NCBI GenBank assembly: GCA_035540915.1
Contig: DATLFQ010000225.1
Coordinates: forward strand, 1-33,987
DNA length: 33,987 nt
Source: DATLFQ01 sp035540915
GTDB taxonomy: Bacteria > Actinomycetota > Acidimicrobiia > Acidimicrobiales > GCA-2861595
Direction: 5' to 3'
Part shown: in pieces, positions 15,046 through 22,956 of the stretch
How the letters are laid out: each line of letters begins with the position of its first letter
Position numbering within the stretch: position 1 is the first letter of the stretch
Position numbers and translations under genes: made by a program
The notes under the pieces: generated by a model
Seen by the model: the letters and a program-made list of their open reading frames with translations, nothing else
Databases searched by the model: none
What the model was told of the DNA's origin: nothing

Positions 15046-15750
15046 GTGCTCGTCGGGATCACCCTGCCGCAGTTCCGGCCCGACCCCGACCAGGCCCTGG
15101 CGGTGGCGGCCCAGGCCGAGGCAGCCGGGCTGGACGGGGTGTTCGTCTTCGACCACCTGTGGCCCATCGGCCAGCCCGGGCGGCCGGCCCTGCACGGCCC
15201 GAGCCTGCTGGCCGCCCTGGCCACCGAGACCGACCGCCTCGCCGTGGGCACGCTGGTGGCGCGGGTCGGCCTCGTGCCCGACGAGGTGCTGGTGCGCACC
15301 TTCGCCACCCTGGCCGCGATCGCCGGCGCCCGCCTGGTGGCCGGGCTCGGGGTGGGGGACCGTCTGAGCCGGGCCGAGAACGCCGCCTACGGCGTCCCGT
15401 TCCCGCCCGCCGCCGCCCGGCGCGCCGCCCTCACCGCGGTGTGCCGGCAGCTGCGGCGCGTCGGCATCACGACGTGGGTCGGCGGGCTGTCGGCCGGCAC
15501 CAGGGCGGTGGGCCGCGCCGAGGCGGACGCGGTGAACCTGTGGGGCGTCGACCACGCCCGCATCGCGGGCGAGCCGGCGGGCGTGCCCGTCACCTGGGGC
15601 GGGCAGGTCGACCTGGCCACCACCGACGTCGGCGCCCACCTGCGTGGTCTGGCGGCGGCCGGCGCCACCTGGGCCGTCGTCGCCCCGCTCGGCGCCCCGT
15701 GGCCGGAGGCGGTGCAAATGCTCGGTTCGGCCCGCCGGGCCCTTCGGTAG
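15046..15750 (+). CDS. Luciferase-like (LLM) flavin/F420-dependent oxidoreductase, short form
   Basis: A 234-aa TIM-barrel protein beginning LVGITLPQFRPDPDQALAVAAQAEAAGLDGVFVFDHLW, the standard start of LLM-class oxidoreductases, followed by AVGTLVARVGLVPDEVLVRTFATLAAIAGARLVAGLGVG. It would use F420 or FMN. It is shorter than the usual ~300 aa and lacks the insertion and the last barrel elements, so it is a compact variant. Start GTG 15046 is 3 nt after the glk stop. Its TAG stop forms part of the -10 element for the next gene. The substrate is unknown. Confidence 0.8.
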   Translation: MLVGITLPQFRPDPDQALAVAAQAEAAGLDGVFVFDHLWPIGQPGRPALHGPSLLAALATETDRLAVGTLVARVGLVPDEVLVRTFATLAAIAGARLVAGLGVGDRLSRAENAAYGVPFPPAAARRAALTAVCRQLRRVGITTWVGGLSAGTRAVGRAEADAVNLWGVDHARIAGEPAGVPVTWGGQVDLATTDVGAHLRGLAAAGATWAVVAPLGAPWPEAVQMLGSARRALR

Positions 15751-15762
15751 GCTGGCTCGGGC
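15725..15762 (+). promoter_or_regulatory. Promoter of alaC
   Basis: TTCGGC (15725-15730), a 17-nt spacer and TAGGCT (15748-15753) precede ATG 15763 by 9 nt, without a Shine-Dalgarno. The -10 hexamer begins with the stop codon of the upstream gene. Confidence 0.5.
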
Positions 15763-16935
15763 ATGGAGTTCCGCCGCATCAACGGGCTGCCACCGTACGT
15801 CTTCACCATCATCAACGAGCTGAAGGTCGACGCCCGGCGGCTGGGCGAGGACGTGGTCGACCTCGGGTTCGGGAACCCCGACATCCCCTCGCCGGACGCG
15901 GCCGTGGAGAAGCTCGTGGAGGCGGCCCGCAACTCGCGCAACCACCGGTACTCCTCCTCCCGCGGGCTGCCCAAGCTGCGCCGAGCGGTGGCCGACCTGT
16001 ATCTGCGCCGCTTCGGCGTCGAGCTGGACCCCGACCGCGAGGTGGTGACGACCATCGGTGCCAAGGAGGGGCTCTCGCACCTGATGTGGGTACTGCTGGG
16101 CCCCGGCGACTCGGCCTTCGTGCCGTCGCCGTCGTACCCGATCCACATCTACGCGGCCCTCTTCGCCGGCGCCGAGGTGCAGCAGATCCGGGTCGGTCCC
16201 GACCAGGACTTCTTCGCCAACCTGCTCGCCGCCTGGGAGAACCAGTGGCCCAAGCCGCGGGTGGTGGTCCTGTCGTTCCCGCACAACCCCACGACGGCCT
16301 GCGTCGACCTTGCCTGGATGGCGCGCATCGTGGAGTTCGCCCGCCGGCACGACGTCGTCCTCGTCCACGATTTCGCCTACTCCGACACCGCTTTCGACGG
16401 CTACCAGCCGCCCTCCATCCTGCAGGTGGAGGGGGCCACCGACGTGGCCGTCGAGCTGTACACGTTGACCAAGTCGTTCTCCATGGCCGGCTGGCGCGTC
16501 GGGTTCCTGGTCGGCAACGCGGCCATCGTGGCCGCCCTGACCAAGCTCAAGAGCTACCTGGACTACGGGACCTTCCAGCCCATCCAGATCGCCGCCACCG
16601 TGGCCATGAACGAGGCGGGCGACTACCCCAAGCTGGTCAACGAGATCTACCAGAGCCGGCGCGACGCCCTCATCGACGGCCTGGCCCGGATCGGGTGGGA
16701 GGTCGAGCGCCCCTGCGGCACCATGTTCGTGTGGGCGCCGATCCCCGAGCCCTACGCGGCGATGGGCAGCCTGGAGTTCGCCAAGCTGCTGGTGCGCGAG
16801 GGCCGGGTGGCCACCTCGCCCGGCGTCGGCTTCGGGCCCGGTGGCGAGGGCTACGTCCGCTTCGCGCTCATCGAGAACGAGCAGCGCATCGGCCAGGCGG
16901 TGCGCACCATGCGGCGGGCCCTGCCGGCCCTGTAG
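15763..16935 (+). CDS. alaC: Alanine aminotransferase (AlaC-type, PLP class I/II)
   Basis: A 390-aa PLP enzyme colinear with E. coli AlaC: RINGLPPYVFTIINELK, HRYSSSRGLPKLRRA, SPSYPIHIYAALFAGA, HDFAYSDTAFDG, the Schiff-base lysine K237 in TLTKSFSMAGWRVGF, then KSYLDYGTFQPIQIAAT and IPEPYAAMGSLEFAK. AlaC makes alanine from pyruvate and glutamate. Length is slightly under the E. coli protein because a C-terminal extension is missing. It has its own leaderless-type promoter and stands 68 nt upstream of the ACT-domain gene. Confidence 0.92.
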   Translation: MEFRRINGLPPYVFTIINELKVDARRLGEDVVDLGFGNPDIPSPDAAVEKLVEAARNSRNHRYSSSRGLPKLRRAVADLYLRRFGVELDPDREVVTTIGAKEGLSHLMWVLLGPGDSAFVPSPSYPIHIYAALFAGAEVQQIRVGPDQDFFANLLAAWENQWPKPRVVVLSFPHNPTTACVDLAWMARIVEFARRHDVVLVHDFAYSDTAFDGYQPPSILQVEGATDVAVELYTLTKSFSMAGWRVGFLVGNAAIVAALTKLKSYLDYGTFQPIQIAATVAMNEAGDYPKLVNEIYQSRRDALIDGLARIGWEVERPCGTMFVWAPIPEPYAAMGSLEFAKLLVREGRVATSPGVGFGPGGEGYVRFALIENEQRIGQAVRTMRRALPAL

Positions 16936-16989
16936 GCAGGGTTTACCCGCCGGTCGCCGGCCGGTCACACTCGGTTCACGGGCCTGCCG

Positions 16990-17003
16990 TAACCTCCGGT
17001 GCC
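16990..17003 (+). promoter_or_regulatory. Leaderless-type -10 element of ACT gene
   Basis: TAACCT (16990-16995) is followed by 8 nt and GTG 17004; no ribosome binding site is visible. Confidence 0.45.
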
Positions 17004-17678
17004 GTGGCGACCTTCGTGGTGCGGGTCTGGGTGCCCGACCGGCCGGGTGCGCTCGGCGCAGTGGCCAGCCGCATCGGCGCCGTGCGCGGCGACCTGGTCG
17101 GCATCGACATCCTCGAGCGCGGTGGTGGCCGGGCCATCGACGAGCTGGTCGTCGAGCTCCCCGGCGCCGAACTGGTGGACCTGCTGGTGGCCGAGATCGG
17201 CCAGGTGGACGGCGTCGACGTCGAAGACGTGCGCCCCGCCACCGACGCCGCCTCCGATCCCCGCCTGGACGCGCTGGAGACGGCCGCCGTCCTGGTCGAC
17301 CAGCACCGCCTGTCGGACCTGTACGCCGTCCTGGCTGCGAACGCCCAGTCCAACTTCGAGGCCGACTGGTCAGTGGTGGTGGACCTCGGGCCGCCCTCGG
17401 CGCTGGCCGAGTCGGGAAGCCCGCCGGCGGCGCCCTGGCTGTCGGCCTTCGTACGCGGGCGCCGCAGCTCGGTCGGCCCGGTCGGCGCAGACGGCGGCCC
17501 GGACGACATCGCCTGGGCCGAGCTGCCCCAGGTCGAGGTGGCACTGGTCCTCGGCCGGCGGGGCCGGCTCTTCCGGGCCCGGGAGCGCCGCCAGCTGGCT
17601 GCCCTCGCCCGCATCGCCGACAGCCGCCGTCACGAGCTGGGCGTGCGGTCGCGCCTGCCGACCGCCTCGGGGGGCTAG
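17004..17678 (+). CDS. ACT-domain protein
   Basis: A 224-aa protein with an N-terminal ACT domain (about 1-75: FVVRVWVPDRPGALGAVASRIGAVRGDLVGIDILERGG), the small-molecule, often amino acid, binding fold. The C-terminal ~130 residues (ALETAAVLVDQHRLSDLYAVL ... VALVLGRRGRLFRARERRQLAALARIADSR) resemble a small GAF-like sensory region. Such proteins are found across actinobacteria without a defined role; being next to alaC suggests a link to amino acid metabolism. The gene ends inside CTAG, which also forms the stop codon of the convergent FtsH-like gene. Confidence 0.75.
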   Translation: MATFVVRVWVPDRPGALGAVASRIGAVRGDLVGIDILERGGGRAIDELVVELPGAELVDLLVAEIGQVDGVDVEDVRPATDAASDPRLDALETAAVLVDQHRLSDLYAVLAANAQSNFEADWSVVVDLGPPSALAESGSPPAAPWLSAFVRGRRSSVGPVGADGGPDDIAWAELPQVEVALVLGRRGRLFRARERRQLAALARIADSRRHELGVRSRLPTASGG

Positions 17679-19276
17679 TCGAACGACGCGGCGGAGCGGA
17701 TGGGGCGGATCGCCGCAAGCGCCACCCGCGGGGGCCGGCGCCCGGCCAGCTCCTGGACCTCCAGACCCGACAGCGTCTCGCGCTCGAACAGCCGACCGGC
17801 GATGGCCCGCAACTGGGCGTCGTGGTCGGCCAGGATGACGACGGCGGCCTGCTCGGCCCGGGCCAGCAGGGTGCGGACCTCGACGCCACCGGCGCTGCCC
17901 TCGAAGTAGTGCCGAGGCCCCTCCGCCTGGCCGGCGGCCAGCTCGAAGCGCCCGGTCATCGCCCAGCGTTCGACCATCCGGCGGGCCAGCGTGGCCGCGT
18001 GCTTGAGGTCGTCCTCGGCCCCGGTGCTGGGCTCCCCGAACAGGTGCAGCTCGGCGGCCCGGCCGCCCAGCAGGACGATCAGGCGGGCCAGGAGCTCGCG
18101 CTTGGTCAGGGCGCTGCGGTCGTCGTCGCCCGCCCAGGCCGACTTCTCCAGCATGCCGGCCCGGCCCACGATCGACACCTGGGACGGGATCTGCATGCCC
18201 TTCACCAGGACCGAGAGCAGCGCGTGCCCGGCCTCGTGGGCGGCCAGGAGCTGCTTCTCGTCGTCGTCCATCAGCCGGGAGCTCCGGGTGCCGGACAGGA
18301 CCCGCGCAGCCGCCTCGTCCAGGTCCTCGGGCGAGATCATCTGCCGGTGGCGGCGGGCGGCCAGCAGGGCGCCCTCGTTGACGATGTTGGCCAACTCGGC
18401 TGCCGACAGCCCGGCGGTGTTGGCGGCGACGGCGGCCCAGTCGACCCGGCCCGAGAACGGCCGGGAGGCGGCGTGCAGCCGGAGGATCTTCTCCCGGCCC
18501 GTGACATCCGGCCGGCTGATCTCGATACGGCGGTCGAACCGCCCGGGCCGCACCAGGGCAGGGTCGATCAGCTCCGGCCGGTTGGTGGCACCGAGCAGGA
18601 GGACGCCCGAGGAGCCGCCGAAGCCGTCCAGCTCCACCAGGAGCTGGTTCAAGGTGTTGTCGAACTCCCGGCCGCCGCCGCCGTCGGCATCGCGCCGCCG
18701 GCCGACCGCGTCCAACTCGTCGATGAACACGATGGAGGGTGCGTTCTTCTTGGCCTCGGCGAACAGCTCCCGCACGCGGGCGGCGCCGAGGCCGACGAAC
18801 TTCTCGACGAAGCTGGCCGCGGACACGAAGTAGAACGGGACACCGGTCTCGCCGGCGAGCGCCCGGGCCAGGAGCGTCTTGCCGCACCCCGGCTGGCCCT
18901 GGAGGAGGATGCCCTTGGGCAGTTCGGCGCCCAGCAGGCGGAACCGCTCGGGATCGGACAGGTACTCGGTGACCTCGCGGAGCTCGGCGATCGCCTCGTC
19001 GAGGCCGGCGACATCGGCGAACGTGACCCGGGGATGGTCGGCGGCCACCCCGGCGATGGGGGCCTCGGTGGGCTCGCCCGCCGTGGCGCCGCCGGCGCCG
19101 CGACGAACGGCCAGAGAGTCGCCGTCCCGCTCCACCCGGCCCACCGCCATCGTGTCCTGTTTGAGCACGCGGCGGTTCACCGCCGTCATCCGCAGTGCCG
19201 CCGCCGTCACCCCGAAGATGGCCAGGACCGGCACCCAGAACTCGGGCCGGGTCATCAGGCTGCTCATGCCGTCCAT
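17675..19276 (-). CDS. FtsH-like AAA+ zinc metalloprotease, short form
   Basis: A 533-aa membrane protease of the FtsH family: one N-terminal helix (about 13-30), AAA+ domain with Walker A GQPGCGKT (127-134), Walker B IVFIDELDA (D186, E187), pore loop FVG (160-162), second region of homology TNRPELIDPALVRPGRFDRR, then M41 peptidase HEAGH (H347, H351) and the third zinc ligand near D422/D423. Standard FtsH has two helices, a periplasmic domain and ~610-650 aa; here the periplasmic domain and first helix are missing. Walker A differs from GPPGTGKT at two positions. It is probably a second, divergent FtsH paralogue rather than the housekeeping one. Confidence 0.85.
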   Translation of the reverse strand: MDGMSSLMTRPEFWVPVLAIFGVTAAALRMTAVNRRVLKQDTMAVGRVERDGDSLAVRRGAGGATAGEPTEAPIAGVAADHPRVTFADVAGLDEAIAELREVTEYLSDPERFRLLGAELPKGILLQGQPGCGKTLLARALAGETGVPFYFVSAASFVEKFVGLGAARVRELFAEAKKNAPSIVFIDELDAVGRRRDADGGGGREFDNTLNQLLVELDGFGGSSGVLLLGATNRPELIDPALVRPGRFDRRIEISRPDVTGREKILRLHAASRPFSGRVDWAAVAANTAGLSAAELANIVNEGALLAARRHRQMISPEDLDEAAARVLSGTRSSRLMDDDEKQLLAAHEAGHALLSVLVKGMQIPSQVSIVGRAGMLEKSAWAGDDDRSALTKRELLARLIVLLGGRAAELHLFGEPSTGAEDDLKHAATLARRMVERWAMTGRFELAAGQAEGPRHYFEGSAGGVEVRTLLARAEQAAVVILADHDAQLRAIAGRLFERETLSGLEVQELAGRRPPRVALAAIRPIRSAASFD

Positions 19277-19540
19277 CGAGTGCTCATACGGTCAGCATCC
19301 ATCGGCTCTGCGTCCATGGGGTCGGGGCTCCCTAGGCTCGTCACTGCCCACCTTCGGCGGCGCCCGGCAGGCTAGCCCCTGGGGGCCCACCACGCCCAGG
19401 GGCCCAGAACGGTAGCGTCCGATCGGGGCGGCTGGGCCATCGTCGGTTGGCCAACTTTTCGTTGACAGGGCTGTAACTACGGTGTTGTAATTGTCGCCCC
19501 GGTCCGCACCGCCGGGTCAGCCAGCAAGGGAGGCTTCGTC
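19277..19540. promoter_or_regulatory. Divergent regulatory region ftsH-like / nrdJ
   Basis: The 264-bp region holds the nrdJ promoter: TTGACA (19462-19467) and TGTAAT (19486-19491) with an 18-nt spacer, the best sigma70-type match in the window. A 10-bp palindrome gttggccaac (19446-19455) abuts the -35 side, a likely operator position. An 8-bp stem cccctggg/cccagggg (19376-19402) lies nearer the protease gene. GGGAGG at 19525-19530 is the nrdJ ribosome binding site. Confidence 0.65.
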
Positions 19541-22315
19541 ATGGCCATCGCGCCCGAACGCCTGGGTATCGGCATCCGCCGCCACTTCACCACGGAGGGG
19601 GTGCACCCCTACGACGAGGTGGTCTGGGAGCGTCGGGACGCCCGTATCACGAACTATGCCGACGGCACGGTGGCCTTCGAGCAGCTGGGCGTGGAGGTGC
19701 CGGCCGGCTGGAGCGTGAACGCCACCAACATCCTGGCTCAGAAGTACTTCCGGGGCGCCCTCGGCTCGCCCGAGCGGGAGTGGTCGCTCAAGCAGGTGGC
19801 CGACCGGGTGGCCGACACCATCACGGCGTGGGGCGTCAAGGACGGCTACTTCGTCGACGCCGCGGAGGCCAACGCCTTCAACGCCGAGCTGAAGTACCTG
19901 ATCGTCCACCAGCGGGCCGCCTTCAACTCGCCGGTCTGGTTCAACATCGGCGTCGAGGGACGGGTCCGCCAGTCCAGCGCCTGCTTCATCCTGTCGGTCG
20001 AGGACTCGATGACCGACATCCTCAACTGGTACGTCGAGGAGGGGATCATCTTCAAGGGCGGCTCGGGCGCCGGGGTGAACCTCAGCCGGATCCGCTCGTC
20101 GAAGGAGCGGCTGAAGGGCGGCGGCACCGCCTCGGGCCCGGTCAGCTTCATGCGGGGCGCCGACGCCTCGGCCGGCACCATCAAGAGCGGGGGCGTCACG
20201 CGCCGCGCCGCCAAGATGGTGATCCTCGACGCCGACCACCCCGACATCGAGGACTTCATCTGGTGCAAGGCCATCGAGGAGCGCAAGGCCCGGGCCCTCC
20301 GGGCCGCCGGGTTCGACATGGACCTCGACGGCAAGGACAGCAACTCCCTCCAGTACCAGAACGCCAACAACTCGGTCCGCCTGACCGACGAGTTCATGGC
20401 CGCGGTCGAGGCCGACGGCGACTGGCAGCTCACCGCCCGCACCACCGGCAAGGTGGTGGAGACGGTGAAGGCCCGCGCCCTGTTCCGCCAGATCGCCGAG
20501 GCGGCCTGGGAGTGCGCCGATCCCGGGCTGCAGTTCGACACCACCATCAACCGCTGGCACACCCTCCACGCGAGCGGCCGCATCACCGCGTCGAACCCGT
20601 GTAGTGAATACCTTTCGGTGGATGACAGTGCCTGCAATCTGGCCAGCCTCAACCTGCTGCGGTACCTGAACGACGACGGGACTTTCGACGTCGAGGCGTT
20701 CAAGGCCGGCGTGAAGGTCATCTTCACCGCCCAGGAGATCCTGGTCGGCATGTCGGAGTACCCGACGCCGAAGATCGACGAGAACACCAAGAGGTTCCGC
20801 CAGCTCGGCCTCGGCTACGCCAACCTCGGCGCGCTGCTGATGGCCAAGGGCCTGGCCTACGACTCCGACGAGGGACGGGCGTGGGCGGCCGCCCTCACGG
20901 CACTGATGACCGGGCACGCCTATGCCACATCGGCCGGCACGGCCGCCCGCATGGGCCCGTTCGCCGGCTACCACGAGAACGCGCAGCACATGCTGAACGT
21001 GCTTCGCATGCACCGCGACGCCGTCGCCGCCATCGACGAGGAGCTGGCACCCACCGACGTCCTGTCGGCCGCCCAGGAGGCCTGGGACGAGGCGGTGGAG
21101 GTGGGGGAGCGCTACGGCGTCCGCAACTCGCAGGCCACCGTTCTTGCGCCCACCGGAACCATAAGTTTCCTCCTCGATTGCGACACCACGGGGGTGGAGC
21201 CGGACCTCGGATTGGTGAAGACCAAGAAGCTGGTGGGCGGCGGCACGATGTCCATCGTCAACCAGACGGTGCCCCGAGCGCTGCGCACGTTGGGCTATTC
21301 CGACTCGCAGATCGACGCCATCGTCGCCCACATCGACGCCCACAAGTCGATCATGGGTGCCCCCGGATTGAAGGCCGAGCACCTGCCGGTGTTCGCCTGC
21401 TCGATGGGCGACAACGTCATCTCCCACTACGGCCACATCCGCCTCATGGCCGCCGTGCAACCGTTCATCTCGGGCGCACTGAGCAAGACCGTGAACGTCC
21501 CCGAGACGGCTACCGTGGAGGACGTCGAGCAGCTTCATCTGGAGGCGTGGAAGCTCGGCATCAAGGCGCTGGCCATCTACCGGGACAACTGCAAGGTGGC
21601 CCAGCCGCTGTCGACCACCAAGAAGGACGAGCCGGTCTCCGAGGCGCAGGCCCACGACCGGGAGCTGGCGGCCAAGGTGGCCGAGCTGGAGCAGGCGCTG
21701 AACCGCCAGACCGTGGTGGTCAAGCAGCCGATGCGCGAGCGGCTGCCCCGGCGCCGCCGATCGACCACGTTCGCGTTCCGGGTGGCCGACTGCGAGGGCT
21801 ACGTCACCGTCGGCGAGTACGACGACGGCCGGCCCGGCGAGGTCTTCATGAAGGTGTCCAAGCAGGGCTCCACCCTGGCCGGGGTGATGGACGCCTTCTC
21901 CATCTCGGTCAGCCTCGGGCTGCAGCACGGCGTGCCGCTGCGGACCTACGTCCAGAAGTACACCAACATGCGCTTCGAGCCGGCCGGGATGACCGACGAC
22001 CCGGAGCTGCGCATCGCCTCGTCGCTGGTCGACTACATCTTCCGCCGCCTGGCGGTGGACTACCTGACCTTCGACGAGCGGGCCGACCTCGGCATCCTCA
22101 CCAGCGACGAGCGCAGCCAGCCCACGCTGCCCGGCGTCGAGGAGGTGGCCACCCCGTCGGCCGGCGTGGTGGAGACGGCCCTTCCGCCGCCGCGCCCGGT
22201 CCCCGCCGCCATGCAGCGCGATGCCCCGTTCTGCTTCTCGTGCGGCAACGAGATGCAGCGGGCCGGCAGCTGCTACGCCTGCGGCAGCTGCGGGGCCACC
22301 AGCGGCTGCTCCTGA
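19541..22315 (+). CDS. nrdJ: Vitamin B12-dependent (class II) ribonucleotide reductase
   Basis: A 924-aa adenosylcobalamin-dependent enzyme reducing ribonucleotides for DNA synthesis without oxygen requirement. Colinear with the NrdJ family: RAAFNSPVWFN, the first redox cysteine C148 in SSACFILS, KGGSGAGVNLS, active-site ASNPCSEYL (C354, E356), APTGTISFLLDCDTTGVEPD and the C-terminal TSCBP-like domain. The end carries six cysteines (C898, C901, C911, C914, C917, C923), supplying the shuttle dithiols or a zinc site. Strong Shine-Dalgarno and a consensus-like promoter set it apart from its leaderless neighbours. No cobalamin riboswitch is visible upstream. Confidence 0.95.
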   Translation: MAIAPERLGIGIRRHFTTEGVHPYDEVVWERRDARITNYADGTVAFEQLGVEVPAGWSVNATNILAQKYFRGALGSPEREWSLKQVADRVADTITAWGVKDGYFVDAAEANAFNAELKYLIVHQRAAFNSPVWFNIGVEGRVRQSSACFILSVEDSMTDILNWYVEEGIIFKGGSGAGVNLSRIRSSKERLKGGGTASGPVSFMRGADASAGTIKSGGVTRRAAKMVILDADHPDIEDFIWCKAIEERKARALRAAGFDMDLDGKDSNSLQYQNANNSVRLTDEFMAAVEADGDWQLTARTTGKVVETVKARALFRQIAEAAWECADPGLQFDTTINRWHTLHASGRITASNPCSEYLSVDDSACNLASLNLLRYLNDDGTFDVEAFKAGVKVIFTAQEILVGMSEYPTPKIDENTKRFRQLGLGYANLGALLMAKGLAYDSDEGRAWAAALTALMTGHAYATSAGTAARMGPFAGYHENAQHMLNVLRMHRDAVAAIDEELAPTDVLSAAQEAWDEAVEVGERYGVRNSQATVLAPTGTISFLLDCDTTGVEPDLGLVKTKKLVGGGTMSIVNQTVPRALRTLGYSDSQIDAIVAHIDAHKSIMGAPGLKAEHLPVFACSMGDNVISHYGHIRLMAAVQPFISGALSKTVNVPETATVEDVEQLHLEAWKLGIKALAIYRDNCKVAQPLSTTKKDEPVSEAQAHDRELAAKVAELEQALNRQTVVVKQPMRERLPRRRRSTTFAFRVADCEGYVTVGEYDDGRPGEVFMKVSKQGSTLAGVMDAFSISVSLGLQHGVPLRTYVQKYTNMRFEPAGMTDDPELRIASSLVDYIFRRLAVDYLTFDERADLGILTSDERSQPTLPGVEEVATPSAGVVETALPPPRPVPAAMQRDAPFCFSCGNEMQRAGSCYACGSCGATSGCS

Positions 22316-22491
22316 GGGTCCGACGCCCGGCAGCCCCGGTCGGCGATGGTCACGCCGCGGGCCGCCTCGGCGGCCGACAGCGGCTCGCAGTGGCTGCCCT
22401 CGGGCACGAAGGCCAGGCACCCGCAGGTGCCGCAGGACTCGTCGTCGGCCTGGTGCGCCATGTCGCCGTGGCCGCACACGCAGGGCAGCAC
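22273..22491 (-). CDS. Small zinc-binding protein antisense to the nrdJ 3' end
   Basis: A 72-aa protein with the pattern C-x-CGH-x3-H ... C-x2-C-x-C-x2-F (PCVCGHGDMAH and SCGTCGCLAF), which is common in short actinobacterial proteins of unknown function and suggests a zinc knuckle. GTG 22491 is supported by a TAGCGT hexamer 7 nt upstream. The last 43 nt overlap the coding end of nrdJ in antisense, so its C-terminus (PQEQPLVAPQLPQA) may be poorly constrained. Confidence 0.6.
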   Translation of the reverse strand: MLPCVCGHGDMAHQADDESCGTCGCLAFVPEGSHCEPLSAAEAARGVTIADRGCRASDPQEQPLVAPQLPQA

Positions 22492-22504
22492 CTGCGTGAC
22501 GCTA
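22492..22504 (-). promoter_or_regulatory. Leaderless-type -10 element of the zinc-knuckle gene
   Basis: TAGCGT on the minus strand (22504-22499), then 7 nt, then GTG 22491. Confidence 0.45.
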
Positions 22505-22584
22505 CCGGCACCTGAGCGCCGGACCGGTTTGGCGCGGTTCCGGAACGGGAATCCTGCGGCCACCTCACCGGACGAGGGACTGGT

Positions 22585-22956
22585 ATGGCAGTGATCGAGG
22601 TCGGAAGCGGGGGAGCGGCAGGAGGCCGGGGCACCGGCACGGCGATGGCGACGGCGTACGAGGTCGCCCTCCACCGGCTGGACGACCTTCCATCGCTCCG
22701 TCGGCAGCTGGCCCGCACGAGAGGTGGTGCCCGGCAGATGGCCCTGCGGGCCGTGGCCGGGCTGCACCGGGCCGCCCTGCGCGAGGCCGTGGTGGTCGTG
22801 GCCGGGCCGGGCACCATCGACCTGCGCTCGGGGCCGCCCGACGCCGGGATCGTGACGCCGGCCCAGGAGGCCGAACTCCTGCTCGTCCTGGCCGCGGCCG
22901 TCGGCCTCAGGCCCGAGGACCTCCCGTCGTTGGCCCAGTCGCGCCGGCGGCCGTGA
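22585..22956 (+). CDS. Hypothetical 123-aa protein
   Basis: An ORF with strong third-position GC and a possible SD (gaggga, 22570s) before ATG 22585. The N-terminus is Gly-rich (EVGSGGAAGGRGTG), followed by helical stretches (YEVALHRLDDLPSLRRQLARTRGGARQMALRAVAG, then TPAQEAELLLVLAAAVGLRPEDL). No signal peptide, membrane helix or known motif. Its last 50 nt overlap the convergent LigD-like gene. Function unknown. Confidence 0.55.
   Translation: MAVIEVGSGGAAGGRGTGTAMATAYEVALHRLDDLPSLRRQLARTRGGARQMALRAVAGLHRAALREAVVVVAGPGTIDLRSGPPDAGIVTPAQEAELLLVLAAAVGLRPEDLPSLAQSRRRP

Noticed and set aside
13879..17889. A very long minus-strand open frame across glk, LLM, alaC and ACT genes
   Set aside because: It lies opposite well-supported genes, is rich in Gly/Arg/Pro/His with no domain, and is explained by lack of stop codons in GC-rich antisense frames.
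19468..19495. NrdR box near the nrdJ promoter
   Set aside because: ctacggtgttgt resembles the right half of the consensus only; the left half does not match and no second box lies at the usual spacing.
19277..19540. Cobalamin riboswitch upstream of nrdJ
   Set aside because: No B12-box-like sequence is present and the leader after the promoter is only about 45 nt, too short for the aptamer.
19517..22477. A ~990-codon minus-strand open frame opposite nrdJ
   Set aside because: Antisense of a clearly recognised enzyme; composition is that of a GC-skew shadow, and no start signal or domain is seen.
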